From Cycas panzhihuaensis (lineage: Eukaryota; Cycadophyta), in contig CM041465.1 in assembly GCA_023213395.1 (NCBI GenBank), positions 240,939,741 to 241,003,740 of the forward strand: a DNA stretch of 64,000 nt. Reading direction: 5' to 3'. Each line of letters begins with the position of its first letter. The stretch's first letter is position 1. The notes below the pieces were generated by a model. It was not told where the DNA came from. It ran no database searches and was given only the letters and a program-made list of their open reading frames with translations. The translations under genes were made by a program, and so were the position numbers. Positions 11,065-21,570 of the stretch are shown here, in pieces.

Positions 11065-11558
11065 TTGCAAAACACCACAAAACAAATAAAGACCATGCCT
11101 ATATTCACCTCTCAGCCCTTTGGACTACCCATTGTATTTATTTGACTAAGATTCAGGTGCCCTTAGGGGCATCCTTTTATTTTTCTGTAACCATGCCTTT
11201 GCACTGCGGTAAACTCTGCGGTACCACAGAGTTTGGCTGGGGTCCCCCAACAATCGGGGCCCCATGGTAAAGATCATGACACCGTGATCTTTGATGCGGT
11301 GCGAACGTCCCCCTCCCCCTGCCCCCCTAAAAGGGGGGTTTTCCCCACCCAAAAACAAAAAACAAATTCCCAAGCGGGCCATGGCCAGGCCCACTGGGAT
11401 CACAGCTACCTAATGCCCTAGTCCCGCCTCTCTCTGGGTCCAATTTGGACTCCAAGAGATCATTTGTCACCCATATGGGGCCCAAAAACTACATAAATTC
11501 ATTAAAAGTAATAAATTTCAAATGATGAGATGGGATTGGGTTTTGATGATCCACTCAC
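11065..11558 (-). other. Intron 1 of the antisense gene, element A
   Basis: Donor CCA/GTGAGTGG at 11558 matches F at 63315; B has ATGAGTGG, a single base change. The acceptor in A reads GCAA/GTGGTG, apparently mutated from CAG. B reads TTTATAG/GTGGTT with a CTAACTAAC branch-point-like run, and F reads GAACAG/GCTGTC. The intron holds the GCGGTA-type repeat cluster at about 11200-11310, which is also found in the LTR. Confidence 0.6.
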
Positions 11559-11740
11559 TGGATTTGGTCACGCCATCGTCATCTCGTCATCCTAGTCTCA
11601 ATGGTTGCCTCCTCGTATCGATCGAACGGTCGGATCTCCCTTAACATGCCTCCGAAGTCAGGTGGCACTCTACTGCGTAAAGAAAAGTCTTTGAATTCAT
11701 TTGTGAGCCCGTGAAAATGAATTCTATTTTCATCGATTTT

Positions 11741-11750
11741 CCTTATATAG
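11741..11750 (-). promoter_or_regulatory. Antisense TATA box, element A
   Basis: Minus-strand CTATATAAGG lies about 165 bases upstream of the exon 1 ATG of the antisense gene. The same ten bases occur at the same relative place in F (63507-63498), and a weaker TAGATAAAGG occurs in B. It would drive transcription toward integrase, against the element's own RNA. Confidence 0.6.
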
Positions 11751-12289
11751 GTGGGGGCCCTGACGGGTATTTTCCCTGTTTTCGCTTTTGAGATAGCCTT
11801 TGAGACCATCTCTTATCCCCAATCATCATTGACTTTTGGCCCTATTTCTCATTGCGCCTCCTTAGCCCCCATTATGTTCATCCCTTCAGGTGCATTTATG
11901 GTGCTACACTGACCCATTTCTGCCAGGGCCCATCTGTCTCGTTTTACATGCCACTCCCGTGCATGCCTGAGTTTATACTCATTTGGCTCGTTTCGCCATC
12001 TTGGATCCATTTTTGCAGTCCATTTGTACACTTGGGGTCTCTAAAGGAAGCGCTCCCTCCATTCAGGATCACTCTTTGCTTTCTAAAGCAACCTTTGGCA
12101 CCCCAGGGTGGCCTTCTCACTGCCTGCTTTCTACTAATGGTCAGATAGTCTACTCCTATCCTCAGGTAGCCTCATTGCCAGGTCGTCCTACCCTTTGTAG
12201 CCATCATTATTAGCCATACAAGCCACTTTTCTCGGTGACTTTGACTCCATTATATATTTTCTCTACTGAGACACTTTATTTTCTCACCC
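11751..12289. other. Conserved spacer between antisense promoter and second RNase H, element A
   Basis: No supported gene. It is pyrimidine-rich on the plus strand and aligns with 63511-64000 in F and, in reverse, with about 15985-16345 in B. Sense frames such as 11852-12148 are open here, but F does not keep the same reading convincingly. Confidence 0.5.
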
Positions 12290-12707
12290 ATGACTCTTTT
12301 CATCTTCACCAATGGCAGAAGTTGCGGTAATCCTGGTGCCTCCACTGCCACGTGGATTCTTCGCGACCCTTCCAGACATGATTTCCTATGTTTTGGAGTC
12401 TTCCTCCCTAAGGCCACTAATAACGAAGATAAGTACATAACCCTTATCGAAGCCCTCACCGATACACTCTATTTCCACCACAAATCCATTGTTCTTCTTT
12501 GCGACTCCTAGTATCCCATCTCACCTAGGTTTACTAGGTGCGATGTCCATGCCTGAGAGCCCTCGCTTCGATCGCTAGGTCCCTATTAGCTTGTTTTCAG
12601 TCTATCAACATTTGACACATTGCTCGGGCCCTCAGTGCTGAAGCAGACAGCCTCGTTTGCCTCATCGTTGAGCGCCGCCTCCCTCTTCTTGTTGATCACC
12701 CTTGAGA
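12290..12707 (+). pseudogene. Second, archaeal-type RNase H, element A
   Basis: The 73-codon frame at 12290-12511 reads FIFTNGRSCGNPG, then a conserved helix with KATNNEDKYITLIEAL, then VLLCDS before a stop. After a frame change, HIARALSAEADSLVCL continues to a stop at about 12707. This is the archaeal/plant type RNase H layout (D-G-x-S-x-GNPG, NNE-x-x-Y-x-x-L, x-D-S, and a late E-A-D-x-L). The first catalytic Asp is Asn here; Glu and the later Asp residues are kept. The domain lies about 4 kb downstream of integrase, beyond the antisense gene. It probably replaces the degenerate RNase H next to RT. Confidence 0.75.
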
Positions 12708-13023
12708 GACTTGCCCGGTAGCCCTATCGCCCAAGTCTCAGGCCATCTTACATTTCTTTTTGTGATCCATTCGCACCTCCAAAAGTTAGCCGCTAATGAG
12801 GTTAAACTATGACGATCGTCAAGTTCACTCATTCACTCTTTCTCTTGATATCATCATGGACTTCTCTTTGTACTCTCATGATGGGTGCATCCCCCTCATC
12901 TGCCATGGCTTCCAGTCGATTCTTGGGTGGCACATAGGTAGCCCCTATGTCATCTCCATCCCTATTCTCATATCCACACATTCTGCCATGACACTTGCTG
13001 GCACCCTTGGATCTTGTTATGAT

Positions 13024-13064
<41 letters not shown>

Positions 13065-13137
13065 CATATGCTACTGACAGTTTTGTTGCCAGTATTCACC
13101 ATTGTACCATGTTCCTGAGCGGTGAGGCTCTACTGCC
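12708..13137. other. Spacer before the 3' LTR, element A
   Basis: No supported gene. It contains an AT dinucleotide microsatellite at about 13025-13060. The open frame at 12796-13026 shows no family resemblance and no partner in other copies inside the window. Confidence 0.55.
13025..13060. repeat. AT dinucleotide microsatellite
   Basis: About 18 uninterrupted TA units lie in the 3' spacer of element A. It is an ordinary simple repeat, prone to slippage and likely variable in length. Confidence 0.95.
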
Positions 13138-13147
13138 AAGGGGGCAG
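13138..13147 (+). other. Polypurine tract of element A
   Basis: AAGGGGGCAG immediately precedes the inferred 3' LTR start TGTTTCC, the expected place for plus-strand priming. It was chosen because LTR homology to F begins right after it. Confidence 0.6.
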
Positions 13148-15974
13148 TGTTTCCTACTACCAGGAATGGATATAGATAGGTTGACTCAGGTAAGCATAGG
13201 TATGCTTCTTCCTTTTCATCTTTACTATTTATTTGGAAAGGTAGATAGAAGCATTGCCTCATTGCACAATTAATTGCCACATTTGAGTGATCACCTTACA
13301 TCTATTGCTTGATCTTGTTGCTTGTCATACTTTTTAGCTTATGACAACTTGTGGGACCTACCTTTCCACAAGATAGAGATCCCCATGGTGCTCTACAACC
13401 CTTCGCGCTGCCTCCACATCGCATCAAGTCTCACTCAACTTGTATAACTCGCTCATGCCCCGATCTTGTGTCCCCTTCATGATATTTCTGGGAATCCTAA
13501 ATTTTGATGTCTTATTTGGTCTAGCTCACACGTCACCCAGATTGTCCCCAGCCACTTAGATAGGAGGGCCTACCCCTCTTAGGCATGTCACACCTATTTT
13601 TAGGGCTCCTAAAAGCTTGGCCTTTTCTATTTTAGCATTCTAGCCTCGCACTGCTATAAACTTAGCGGTATAGTGAAGTTTACCGCGGTACCGCAAAGTT
13701 TACTGCGGTATGACTGTTGCACTTTATTTTTTCTTATACACTGTGGCAATTCTCACTTTTTTCATAGAATTGCCACGTTGATAAGTGACCAACTTAGCCC
13801 TACCTAAATCCTAATCATTCGATTAGGGTTAAGATGGGTATATATCCCGAAAAGTACCTCATTTCACATCTCTTGGCTCTCAAACAACACACTCAACTAC
13901 TATAATTCTGCGCTCTTCCTCCTCTCTTTCATAGTTACGCTTGCAACACTGCATTTTCTACTATTCCAACCTAGGATATGCCTACAGTAGCTCTGTCACA
14001 TGGCAAGAAACTCTCCTTCAAGCATTTCCAAGCAAGATCTCCTTGTCTCTCCTTCAGTTTTTCCTAGCAAGTGTCTTCCACATCTCTACTTTGAGAAATA
14101 CCCTATAGACCTTACATGACCTGCCCTCTTCTGCTAGTTATAAGGGTAGATCTGCCCTTGAATTAGCCCAACAGGTACCCTTTACCTTGTTTTTATGCTT
14201 CAGCACATATTTACTCCATTAGAGCTTGTTCAAAAGTGTATTTTCTTCCACTTTCTGTCCTTTTACTATAAAAGGGATCGCTCTTTCTTGTGTTTGGCTT
14301 CAAATACCTCCGACTCATTCCCATTCTCTACTGGTTTTCTTTAAGAAAGATGTAGGAGAGGGTTTACAAGGATTGGGTGAAGGGAGTAAGGTGGGATCTA
14401 TCCCATTTAGACCTACTCCCCAAGGGCAAACCCCTTCCCATCCTTCCTCTCTTATGCCCATGCTTTCCTTGAGCTAACTAGGAGTGGGTGGAATCCAAGT
14501 CTACACTAGATATCAATATACACAACCCTTTCTATGCTGGTTCCAAGGCTACATGCTCTTCCTTTAGGGCCCTCTCTATGCCCTTAACATTGTCCAGCAC
14601 CCATTCGGACCTTTGGCAAAGCTTGTGTGGTGATTCGCTACTCGTAGCGACTCCGCTACTTAGGCATCTATCCTATGTCCCGCAACATTCACTCTCATGC
14701 TTGTTTGTTTCACATAAGTTGTCACATAACCTTCATCTTACTTTATTTTGAGGCTACGTGGAGATCCATTTGCGGAGGGTTTTTCCATCCTGAGGCTAGC
14801 CCTTCCTTCTTTCTTGGTATGCATGGTCTTTCTTTGAGGAGGGCAGAATTATTTTTGGGAATAGTTTTACTAATTTAAGATACAGAATTTTAGCATTTAT
14901 ATTATATATTTGTATGTATAGTATCTTGCATCTTGGCAACCCCTTCTTGGAAGGGAAAACCCCTTGTGGTTGCAAGTTTGAAGCAACATTCATGAAGGGA
15001 AAGAGCATACGACTCTGGGTAAGTCTTCATCCTTCTTTCCTCTTCCGTTTTATTTGCTTCTTTGTATGTTTGTTTGCTTTCTTCGCTTTTCCCACTCTAT
15101 TTTATCTTTTGTATGTGGAAGCCCCTATCTTTTCAATCCAACTTTGGTTACACACCAACTAAAGATGAGAGGGTATACGTTACGTGCAAGCAGGGTTTTC
15201 TAATCAACCACTCTACCTTCCGGGTATGCATCATCTCTCTCCTTTTGTTTCCTTGTCTTTTGTGCTCTTATTAAGTATCTATTACATTCATTTAATAAGT
15301 CACATAAAGGTTAAAAGGGGTAATAAACCAACTACTTGCATTCACCTTGCATATGCATGTTGCATGGTTATTTCCATAGGAAAAGGACATAATAGGGATT
15401 GCACTCTTCTCTCCTTTTTCTACCTAGTCTAAAAGCACCCCTAATTACATTTCACTTAGCATGCATGCTTGAATGCACATAAAATACATGTTCCCTTTTT
15501 TTTCCTCTTTGTCTTTTGTCATTGAAAAGAAAAGAGAGAGAGGGAGAGTAGCTCTTAGTCACCCCTTTTTGCCATTCCTTTCCTTGGTTAGATTCGCCTT
15601 AGACTAGTTAGCTTAAGGGAAGCCAATCCACACTTGTCTTAGGCCCTTTGCCTATAGTCCTTGGTCTTACATTCCTTTGCTATAGGAACCTCTCCTTTGA
15701 GGGTCTCTCCTCCTCCCTTCCGGCCATCCAAGGGTGGGAGTACCTTACCCTTTGGGACTATCCGAGGTACCCCTATGTGTATCTCTCTTTTTAGAATCGA
15801 AAGCTACTCTGAGGAAGTTGGGTACCATACATGGGTCCCAAACTCGCACTCTGGCATATAGATGCCTTGTGTGGTGTTCTCTTCTACTTATAGGTTTCCA
15901 TCCATACCCCATCATTAGATGTTGACCCTCTCAGTCCCCACTAAGTGTAGTGACCATCCCGCAGCTGCGATTCT
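13148..15974 (+). repeat. 3' LTR of element A
   Basis: The LTR starts TGTTTCCTACTACC, which matches the F LTR start at 54863. Its right half (from about 14433) repeats window bases 1-1551. Length is about 2.8 kb. It contains a TATA candidate at 13837-13848 (also in B), another at 14266-14276 (CTATAAAAGGG) and a GCGGTA repeat cluster at about 13656-13715. Bases 15973-15990 look partly like the primer binding site, so the right boundary is uncertain. Confidence 0.85.
13837..13848 (+). promoter_or_regulatory. Candidate TATA box in the LTR, element A
   Basis: GGGTATATATCCC sits about 0.7 kb into the LTR. B has GGGTATAAAGTCCC at the same place on its strand (about 29181-29176), so a TATA-like core is kept between copies. 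This is the best candidate for the sense promoter; CTATAAAAGGG at 14266-14276 is an alternative. Confidence 0.45.
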
Positions 15975-16348
15975 AGAGGTGACAATGAAAAAGCCCCTTT
16001 GGGGCTCCCAAGGGTCGCAAAAAGGGCCAAAAGAGGTTTAGAGAGGGGAAGACACTTTCCTTGGGAGCCTTAAAGGCTCGAATGGGCAACAAAAATGGGT
16101 CCAGGATGCCAAAATGAATCAAAGGAGTATAAACATGGATATGTTTTAGAGCGACAGAAAAAATAAGATGAAAGGAACCCCCAAGAGACTAAAGGGGTCA
16201 TCATAAATATGCCAAAAGAGCTTGAAACATAGGCTACAAGAGAAAAATAGGGGATGGACCCTAAAGCCAAAGTGAATGAGGGCAAGGAGATGGTCTTGAG
16301 GGCTATTGTGATAAGGGAAAAGGAGAAAGTACCCCCCAGGACCCTCAA
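15975..16348. other. Junction into reversed element B and its 3' spacer
   Basis: From about 15985 the sequence is the reverse complement of the spacer seen at 11800-12060 in A and 63700-63840 in F. The second RNase H and the 3' LTR of B are not present on this side. They may lie left of the window if A inserted into B. No gene here. Confidence 0.6.
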
Positions 16349-16358
16349 GTAGATAAAG
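16349..16358 (+). promoter_or_regulatory. Degenerate antisense TATA box, element B
   Basis: GTAGATAAAG occupies the place of the CTATATAAGG box in A and F, about 160 bases upstream of the exon 1 ATG at 16518. Probably a decayed TATA box. Confidence 0.35.
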
Positions 16359-16517
16359 GTAGGGGGTGAAAATATAATTTATTTTCACGAGCCCCACGAT
16401 CAATCTAGAGCCCTCCCTTCTACGCAGTGAAACCTTGCTAGGATTCAAGAGCACTTTATGGGAGATGTAACCATTGGATTTAGGCACAGAGATAACCTAC
16501 AAGACCAGGATGATGAG

Positions 16518-18889
16518 ATGGTAGTAACTATAGCCAATCCAATGAGTGGATCATTCCCTAACTTTTTCATTTTGTTGCTTTAATTTAATGGCTTTTTACT
16601 ATTTTAGTAGCTTATTTTAGCCCCTTAATGGCAAATCAAGACCTCCTAGAGCTTGAATGAGGCCCAGGAAGGGGGAGGACTAGGGCATTAGGTAGCCTTA
16701 GTCCCAGTGGGTTAGGACTTGGCTTACTTAGACCAAAATTTTTTAGTTTTAGGGCACCCCCCTCCCCTTTTAAGGGGGGGAGAAATGGCCCTATGGTAAA
16801 GATCGGGATGCCATGAAGTTTGCAGCGGAGCCACCAAGAAAAGGAAATTTCCTCCATAGGTCCCACATTAATATCTATAGTATTATAGACATTAATATGG
16901 GGCAGAGGATAGATAGTGAAAAAAAAGAAAAAATGAGGCCTAGATGATGACTTTGCTTAGTCTAATAGGGTATAGGGCATCCAAGGGGTAGCATGACATA
17001 TAATAGGGTGTTATGGGGGTTATTCTAACTAACTTTTGGATTGTTTATAGGTGGTTATTGCGGTTGACAACTACAAAAACATAAAGATGGCTATGCTCAA
17101 TTTTCTTGAGATGATGTTACAGCACGACAGGATGACCCTGAGATGCTGCAAGCTCCTAAAGATTATTGAGATGTCCCAATACGCTTCTAACCAGTGCCTC
17201 CTGGTCGACATAGTCTCCCATTGGGACTAATAGAGATACGTCTTCCATCTTCCCTAGGTGGGGGACATTACTATCACACTATACAATATCAGGAGTATAT
17301 TGGGTATTCTAATGGGAGGAGCACTAACATCACTGTGCATATTACCCAGAACAAATACTTCCCATAGGGAGGTAAACACTTACTTCACTGGATAGGGTAG
17401 ATAGAACTGATGAGATGTGTCCATATAGGCAATAGTGCTATCCATAGTTCCTCAGGTGAGGAAACTTATTACATTGGCTATTCTATTCTAGATCTCATAG
17501 AAATAGAATTATAGGGATATACCAAGTGGATAGATGGCCACTATTTAGAGATGCGAGGTAGTAGAGAGACTAGATTAGGCTACCCTGATTGCAGCTAACC
17601 TAATAGCATAGTTGAATTAGATTCAGGTGGTAGGGAGAGGAGGATTCTCTTACTACACCTTATTGCAGTGATGGTTCTTTGACCACTTTGGAGTGGTGGC
17701 ACCATCAAGAGGACCACATCCCATCTTAGTATGGGCACCTACAGTCCATAGATGGTAAACTTGGTTTAGGGGGATAGAGAACTAGGCTTATGCATAGAGG
17801 TCAGTGGAGGTGACATTACTTGATCTACTTACTTTAGCAGACTACATGGTAGACCCATATAGAGGGGTCCACTAGGAGAGTAATGATGTAATAACAGAGT
17901 TGGGGGATGAGTCTGATAAGGGTGGAGGAAATGATGGAGGTGATGGGATAGGCCCATTAGAAGATATAAGAGGTGAGGCGAGCCCATTAGTGCCTACAAG
18001 AGGAGGTAAACCACCACATGTGCTAGCGGGCAGAGGGAGAGTTATAGGTGGAGCTTGAGTGGCAGCAATGGATTTAGTGATAGTAGCAGAGGCAACAATA
18101 GCCATGACAGAGGTAGGAGTCCCTAGAGAGAGAGGATTAGAGGTAAGAGGCACCCTGGCATCTTAGGTAATGGGTGAGATAGCACCAAAGGTAGAGGATC
18201 CAGAGGCAGCAGTAGAGAGAGCTCCTGCAAAGGAGGTGATCATGAGAGTAGAGGTTCTAGTCATCCCAAGAGGTGAGATACTACCCTAATTCGACGTCTT
18301 TTTAATCACTAGTTGCTTAGATAATCTATTTAATTTAATCTTGATGCTTTTATGTATATTTGTTAGACTAACATATGATATATGTGGTTTGGCAAGTGTA
18401 GTAGAGATGATGAGGCCACTAGAGGTGGTAGTCTGTGAGTTATTTCCTTAGGTCTATGTAGAGGGACAACCTCCCATCCTAGCTGGTGAGGAGCCTCGAT
18501 CAGTAGGTCTATATACAATAGCATTTTTCCCATTGACCAGAGCTAGGGACATATGGGTGATAAAGTCCTAGGGGCACCACACAAGGATATGATAGTTGTA
18601 AGGCACACTAGATGGACTATGAGCAAAGAAAGACTAGCTAGCAGTAGAGAGGGATACCCTATAAGGCTGAATCCAAGCAGTAGAGGCCCAAGGAGGAGGA
18701 GCAACAATAGGAAAAGATATAGAGAGTAAGATCTGAATTATTGTGCTAGAGGATAGGCTCCATAGAGCGGAGGGAGAGAGGGATCATATCTAGGCGAGAT
18801 ATGATTAACTAGTAGAGAAGATCGCCACCAGGTCATCATAAAGAAGATCTCACATCCATAAGATGGCAACAACCTATAGGAGGCCTTGA
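16518..18889 (+). pseudogene. Antisense plant mobile domain-like gene, element B
   Basis: This gene is antisense to B, so it lies on the plus strand. Model: exon 1 16518-16541 (MVVTIANP, open), exon 2 17051-18272, exon 3 18396-18889. The exon 2 start VVIAVDNYKNIKMAML keeps frame with exon 1. It then carries SHWD, RYVFHLP, GDITITL and ILGI, and later ATLIAANLIA, SYYTLLQ and FFDHFGVVAP. The end of exon 2 encodes an acidic Gly-rich linker (GGGNDGGDGIGP). Exon 3 carries VEGQPPILAGEEPRSV and a helix with ERDHI.ARYD.LVEKI. Exon 2 length leaves one base over, which fits exon 3 starting with GT. Seven or more stops show it is dead. Confidence 0.75.
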
Positions 18890-19835
18890 GATAAGGAGAT
18901 CGAGGCAATGAGCTCACAACGACATCACAAGAGCCTAAGAGGCATGTGGTCTCTTAGCGAGGGGTCTCACTGGTGAGGAGATAATACCCCTTAAGGGTAG
19001 GGCATCAAGGAGGAGTTTGTATTATTAATTTTGGATAGGAAGCCATTGGACCTCCAAGGAATCTCACCATATGTAGACACATGATTGTACTCCTCCCTAC
19101 AAGTATTCTAGCTTCCTAAGGCATGATGCCTAGATGATGATGTATTATATGATCTGTTGTATGATACGATTTGTATATATATAGATCAAGGCCCATTGGT
19201 ACCCTATTTGACTCATGATGATGGTACTATGATGATTTCGTGATGTTATTTATTTGTTGTATTATTTGTTTATTTATATTTATATGCATAGAGAAATAGA
19301 TGCATGCAGATATGGATGCATGGGTACATGAAGGATTATGCATTATGACAATTTTGACTAATTATTATGCATGATATTTGTTGTTGGATCATGTGTGGAT
19401 GACAATCATGTTTCCTTTCATGCAACACTACACTTATAGAAGTCACCCATGATCACCATGTGTATCAATGATAGGTACATATGAGGCTAAGAGAGAGGAG
19501 ATTATGCATGTCCACTGAGGGAGAATAATGAATATGCAAAGGAAATAATAACAAAGGGGAGTATAGATAGTCCAATAAGAGGCCCTAGTTGGGAAGCAAT
19601 TTCAAGCTTAAGAGTGAAGGAATTTTGCATACCCAGCTAGGAAAGGAGAGGTTTCTCTCAAGAGGGAAATAAAAGATGCTATGCAAGCAATAAAACCATG
19701 AAAGTGGTAGGCCACTCTAAACTATCATTCCACCTATGGTTAGGAGGAATGAGCACACACTCATAGTGGTAGTTTTTGCTCATTTCGGAGTAAGAGGAAA
19801 AAGGGTGTGCCTAGTCTACTCAGGAGTAGGGAAGG
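18890..19835. other. Spacer between antisense gene and integrase, element B
   Basis: No supported gene. AT-rich with TATT and ATGCAT runs at 19140-19420. It corresponds to 8416-9314 in A. No second RNase H is visible here. Confidence 0.55.
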
Positions 19836-20930
19836 TCAGACGTAGAATTTCTTTAAGAATTTATCATTAAAAGCTTTCTTGAATTCAAGACCTTTTAGAG
19901 TTGCTATCCTATAAGTGCCATTGTCAAGGCTCTTGAGGTATTCTAGCTTGAGGACATGGTCCCCAGGATGCAAAGGGCGAGGATGAAGATGCCTATCATA
20001 AATTCTTCATGCCCTAGATTTGGAGATGAGATTCATTTGATATGTGATCAAACATCTCTCATCTAAGGCGTTGAGGTCGAGGAGGAGGGCCTGGCGATAG
20101 GATTCCTTATCAATGAGGCTTTGAAGGAAAACATATAAGGAGGGTATTTCAACTTCCAAGGGGAGGACTACCTTAGCTCCATACATAAGGGAGAAAGGGG
20201 TCATCCATGTGGCCATGTAAATGGAAGTGTGATGCACCCATAGAGTAGAGGGAAGTCAAAGGTGTCAATCCCTTTGGGATTGGATGACGGTTTTCTTTAG
20301 GATGTTGATAAGAGTTTTGTTGAAAGACTTAATTTGGACATTAGCCTAAGGGTAATAAGGAGAAGAAGTTTTCTAGGATATCCTAAACATCCCACAAAGC
20401 TTGTCCATCTCCTTATTATAAAAGGGAGTACCATTATCTATGATTTAGAAATCAGGGACCCTGAATTGACAAATAATATGCTGATAAATGAAGGTAGCTG
20501 TAGTCTTTCTAGTAATGGAAGACAAGGGGATTATGTCATCCTATTTAGTAAAGTATTTTGTCATAGTTAAGATAAACTTGTGTTGTGACAAAGAAGGAGA
20601 AGTTATGGCCCTAATGAGGTCTAATCCCTATTGGGAAAATGGCCACAGAGAGATAATCATATGCAAGGCCTCAGAAGTTGAATGGATGATGTTGGAATGC
20701 TCTTAACACCTATGACATCGCAAGGCATAGGCACGGGCATCCTTGAAGAGGGACGACTAGTAGTAACCCATGTGAAAGATCCTTTAGGCCATGGATTGGC
20801 CCCCACAAATTCTATTATGGCATTCATGAAGTATTTGGTTTACCTCATTGGGGTTGATGTAGTGAAGGAAGACCCCATCGAAGGATCTATTGTACAATAA
20901 CTCCTCTAAGAGGAAGTACTTCCTAGCAGT
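19836..20930 (-). pseudogene. Integrase, element B
   Basis: Reverse-strand copy of the A integrase. Visible are HECHNRICGG and ALRCHRC of the zinc module, FSQ.GLDLI, IIDNGTPFYN with the second catalytic Asp kept, then SSPYYP.AN with the shared TAG at 20348-20346, and the open frame 20237-20007 (TPFSLMYGAKVVLPLEVEIP). The C-terminal end reads SLDNGTYRIATLKGLEF and stops at 19838-19836. Several stops and one frame change make it inactive. It is slightly better preserved than A at the second Asp. Confidence 0.85.
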
Positions 20931-21570
20931 GGCCCCAACTCGTGACCTCACCTTGTCACTAGCTCTATGATGATATTATTGTTTAATAAGATATCATACA
21001 ATATCCCCATACCATTCACTATCAGCTAATAAATGGGGGGACGAGTCTTAGATAGAAAGGATAGGCTCATTTGGCAAGGAATCATCAATAGAAGTGTTTA
21101 AAGAGTTAGGAATGGGGGTGTGAGCTAACTGCTTGATGACCACCATCCCCTTCTTTGATTTCCTATTAACAATTTAAAGATCATATTCTTAAAGGAGGAT
21201 GACCCATTTACCAATCCTACTAGTTAAGTTAGATCAAGTTAGGAGGTATCTCAAAGGATTAGATTGGACGATCACTTGAGTGGTTTTATCAAGCAAGTAA
21301 TACCTAAATTTCTTAGCTATGTGAACCAAGGTGAGTTATTCCTTCTTGGAAAGGGAATAATTCAGCTCAGTAATAACTAAAGTGTGACTGGTAAAATAGA
21401 TGGCCCTCTCAGTTCCTGAATCATCCTCTTAGGTGAGCATAGCCCCTAAGGATTCATTAATAGCTAAGGTGTAAAGGATAAAGTGTTGATTAAAGAGAGG
21501 AGGCATCAAATTTGAGGTAAAATCCAAGGCTCTTTTGAGCTATTGGAATGTTTATTAGGCCTTTAGAGAC
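20931..21570 (-). pseudogene. Gypsy-type RNase H with lost catalytic Asp residues, element B
   Basis: Aligns with 6601-7195 of A. It reads FILYTLAINESLGAML, ELNYSLSKKE and VIVQSNPLRYLLT. The two sites that normally hold Asp are not Asp here either, and the QSNPL site is identical to A, so the loss predates the split of the copies. Stops occur at the LT.ED, .LTLV and .EYDL positions. The domain is followed by the NRKSKKGMVV tether to integrase. Confidence 0.8.

Larger units (their letters stand above)
9315..11576 (-). pseudogene. Antisense spliced gene with plant mobile domain-like protein, element A
   Basis: Model on the minus strand: exon 1 11576-11559, exon 2 11064-9865, exon 3 9750-9315. 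Exon 1 ATG is followed by a stop (AGA to TGA compared with F). Exon 2 opens with VVIIVENCENISMVMLSFIE and carries SHWDRQRHIFHLPQVRDVTM then SRDIRRILGVP. Further on are DWATLIAA and CWFFDHF. These match the layout of the plant mobile domain (W-x-n-FHL, a TL-D-V-like helix, a late LLQ-W-x-x-H-F). A GGTGAT-type repeat (about 10202-10156) encodes a Gly/Asp linker. Exon 3 carries YTEGQPPLQAGDKP and a Glu/Arg-rich helix. Several stops and frame changes are present. Function unknown; the domain also occurs in plant transposons and in host silencing-related proteins. Confidence 0.75.

Noticed and set aside
11233-11421. Small frames on both strands around the GCGGTA cluster
   Set aside because: They lie in intron 1 of the antisense gene and are not kept in B or F.
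13025-13060. TA repeat as possible origin or regulatory site
   Set aside because: Plain microsatellite without flanking structure; absent at this place in the other copies that can be compared.
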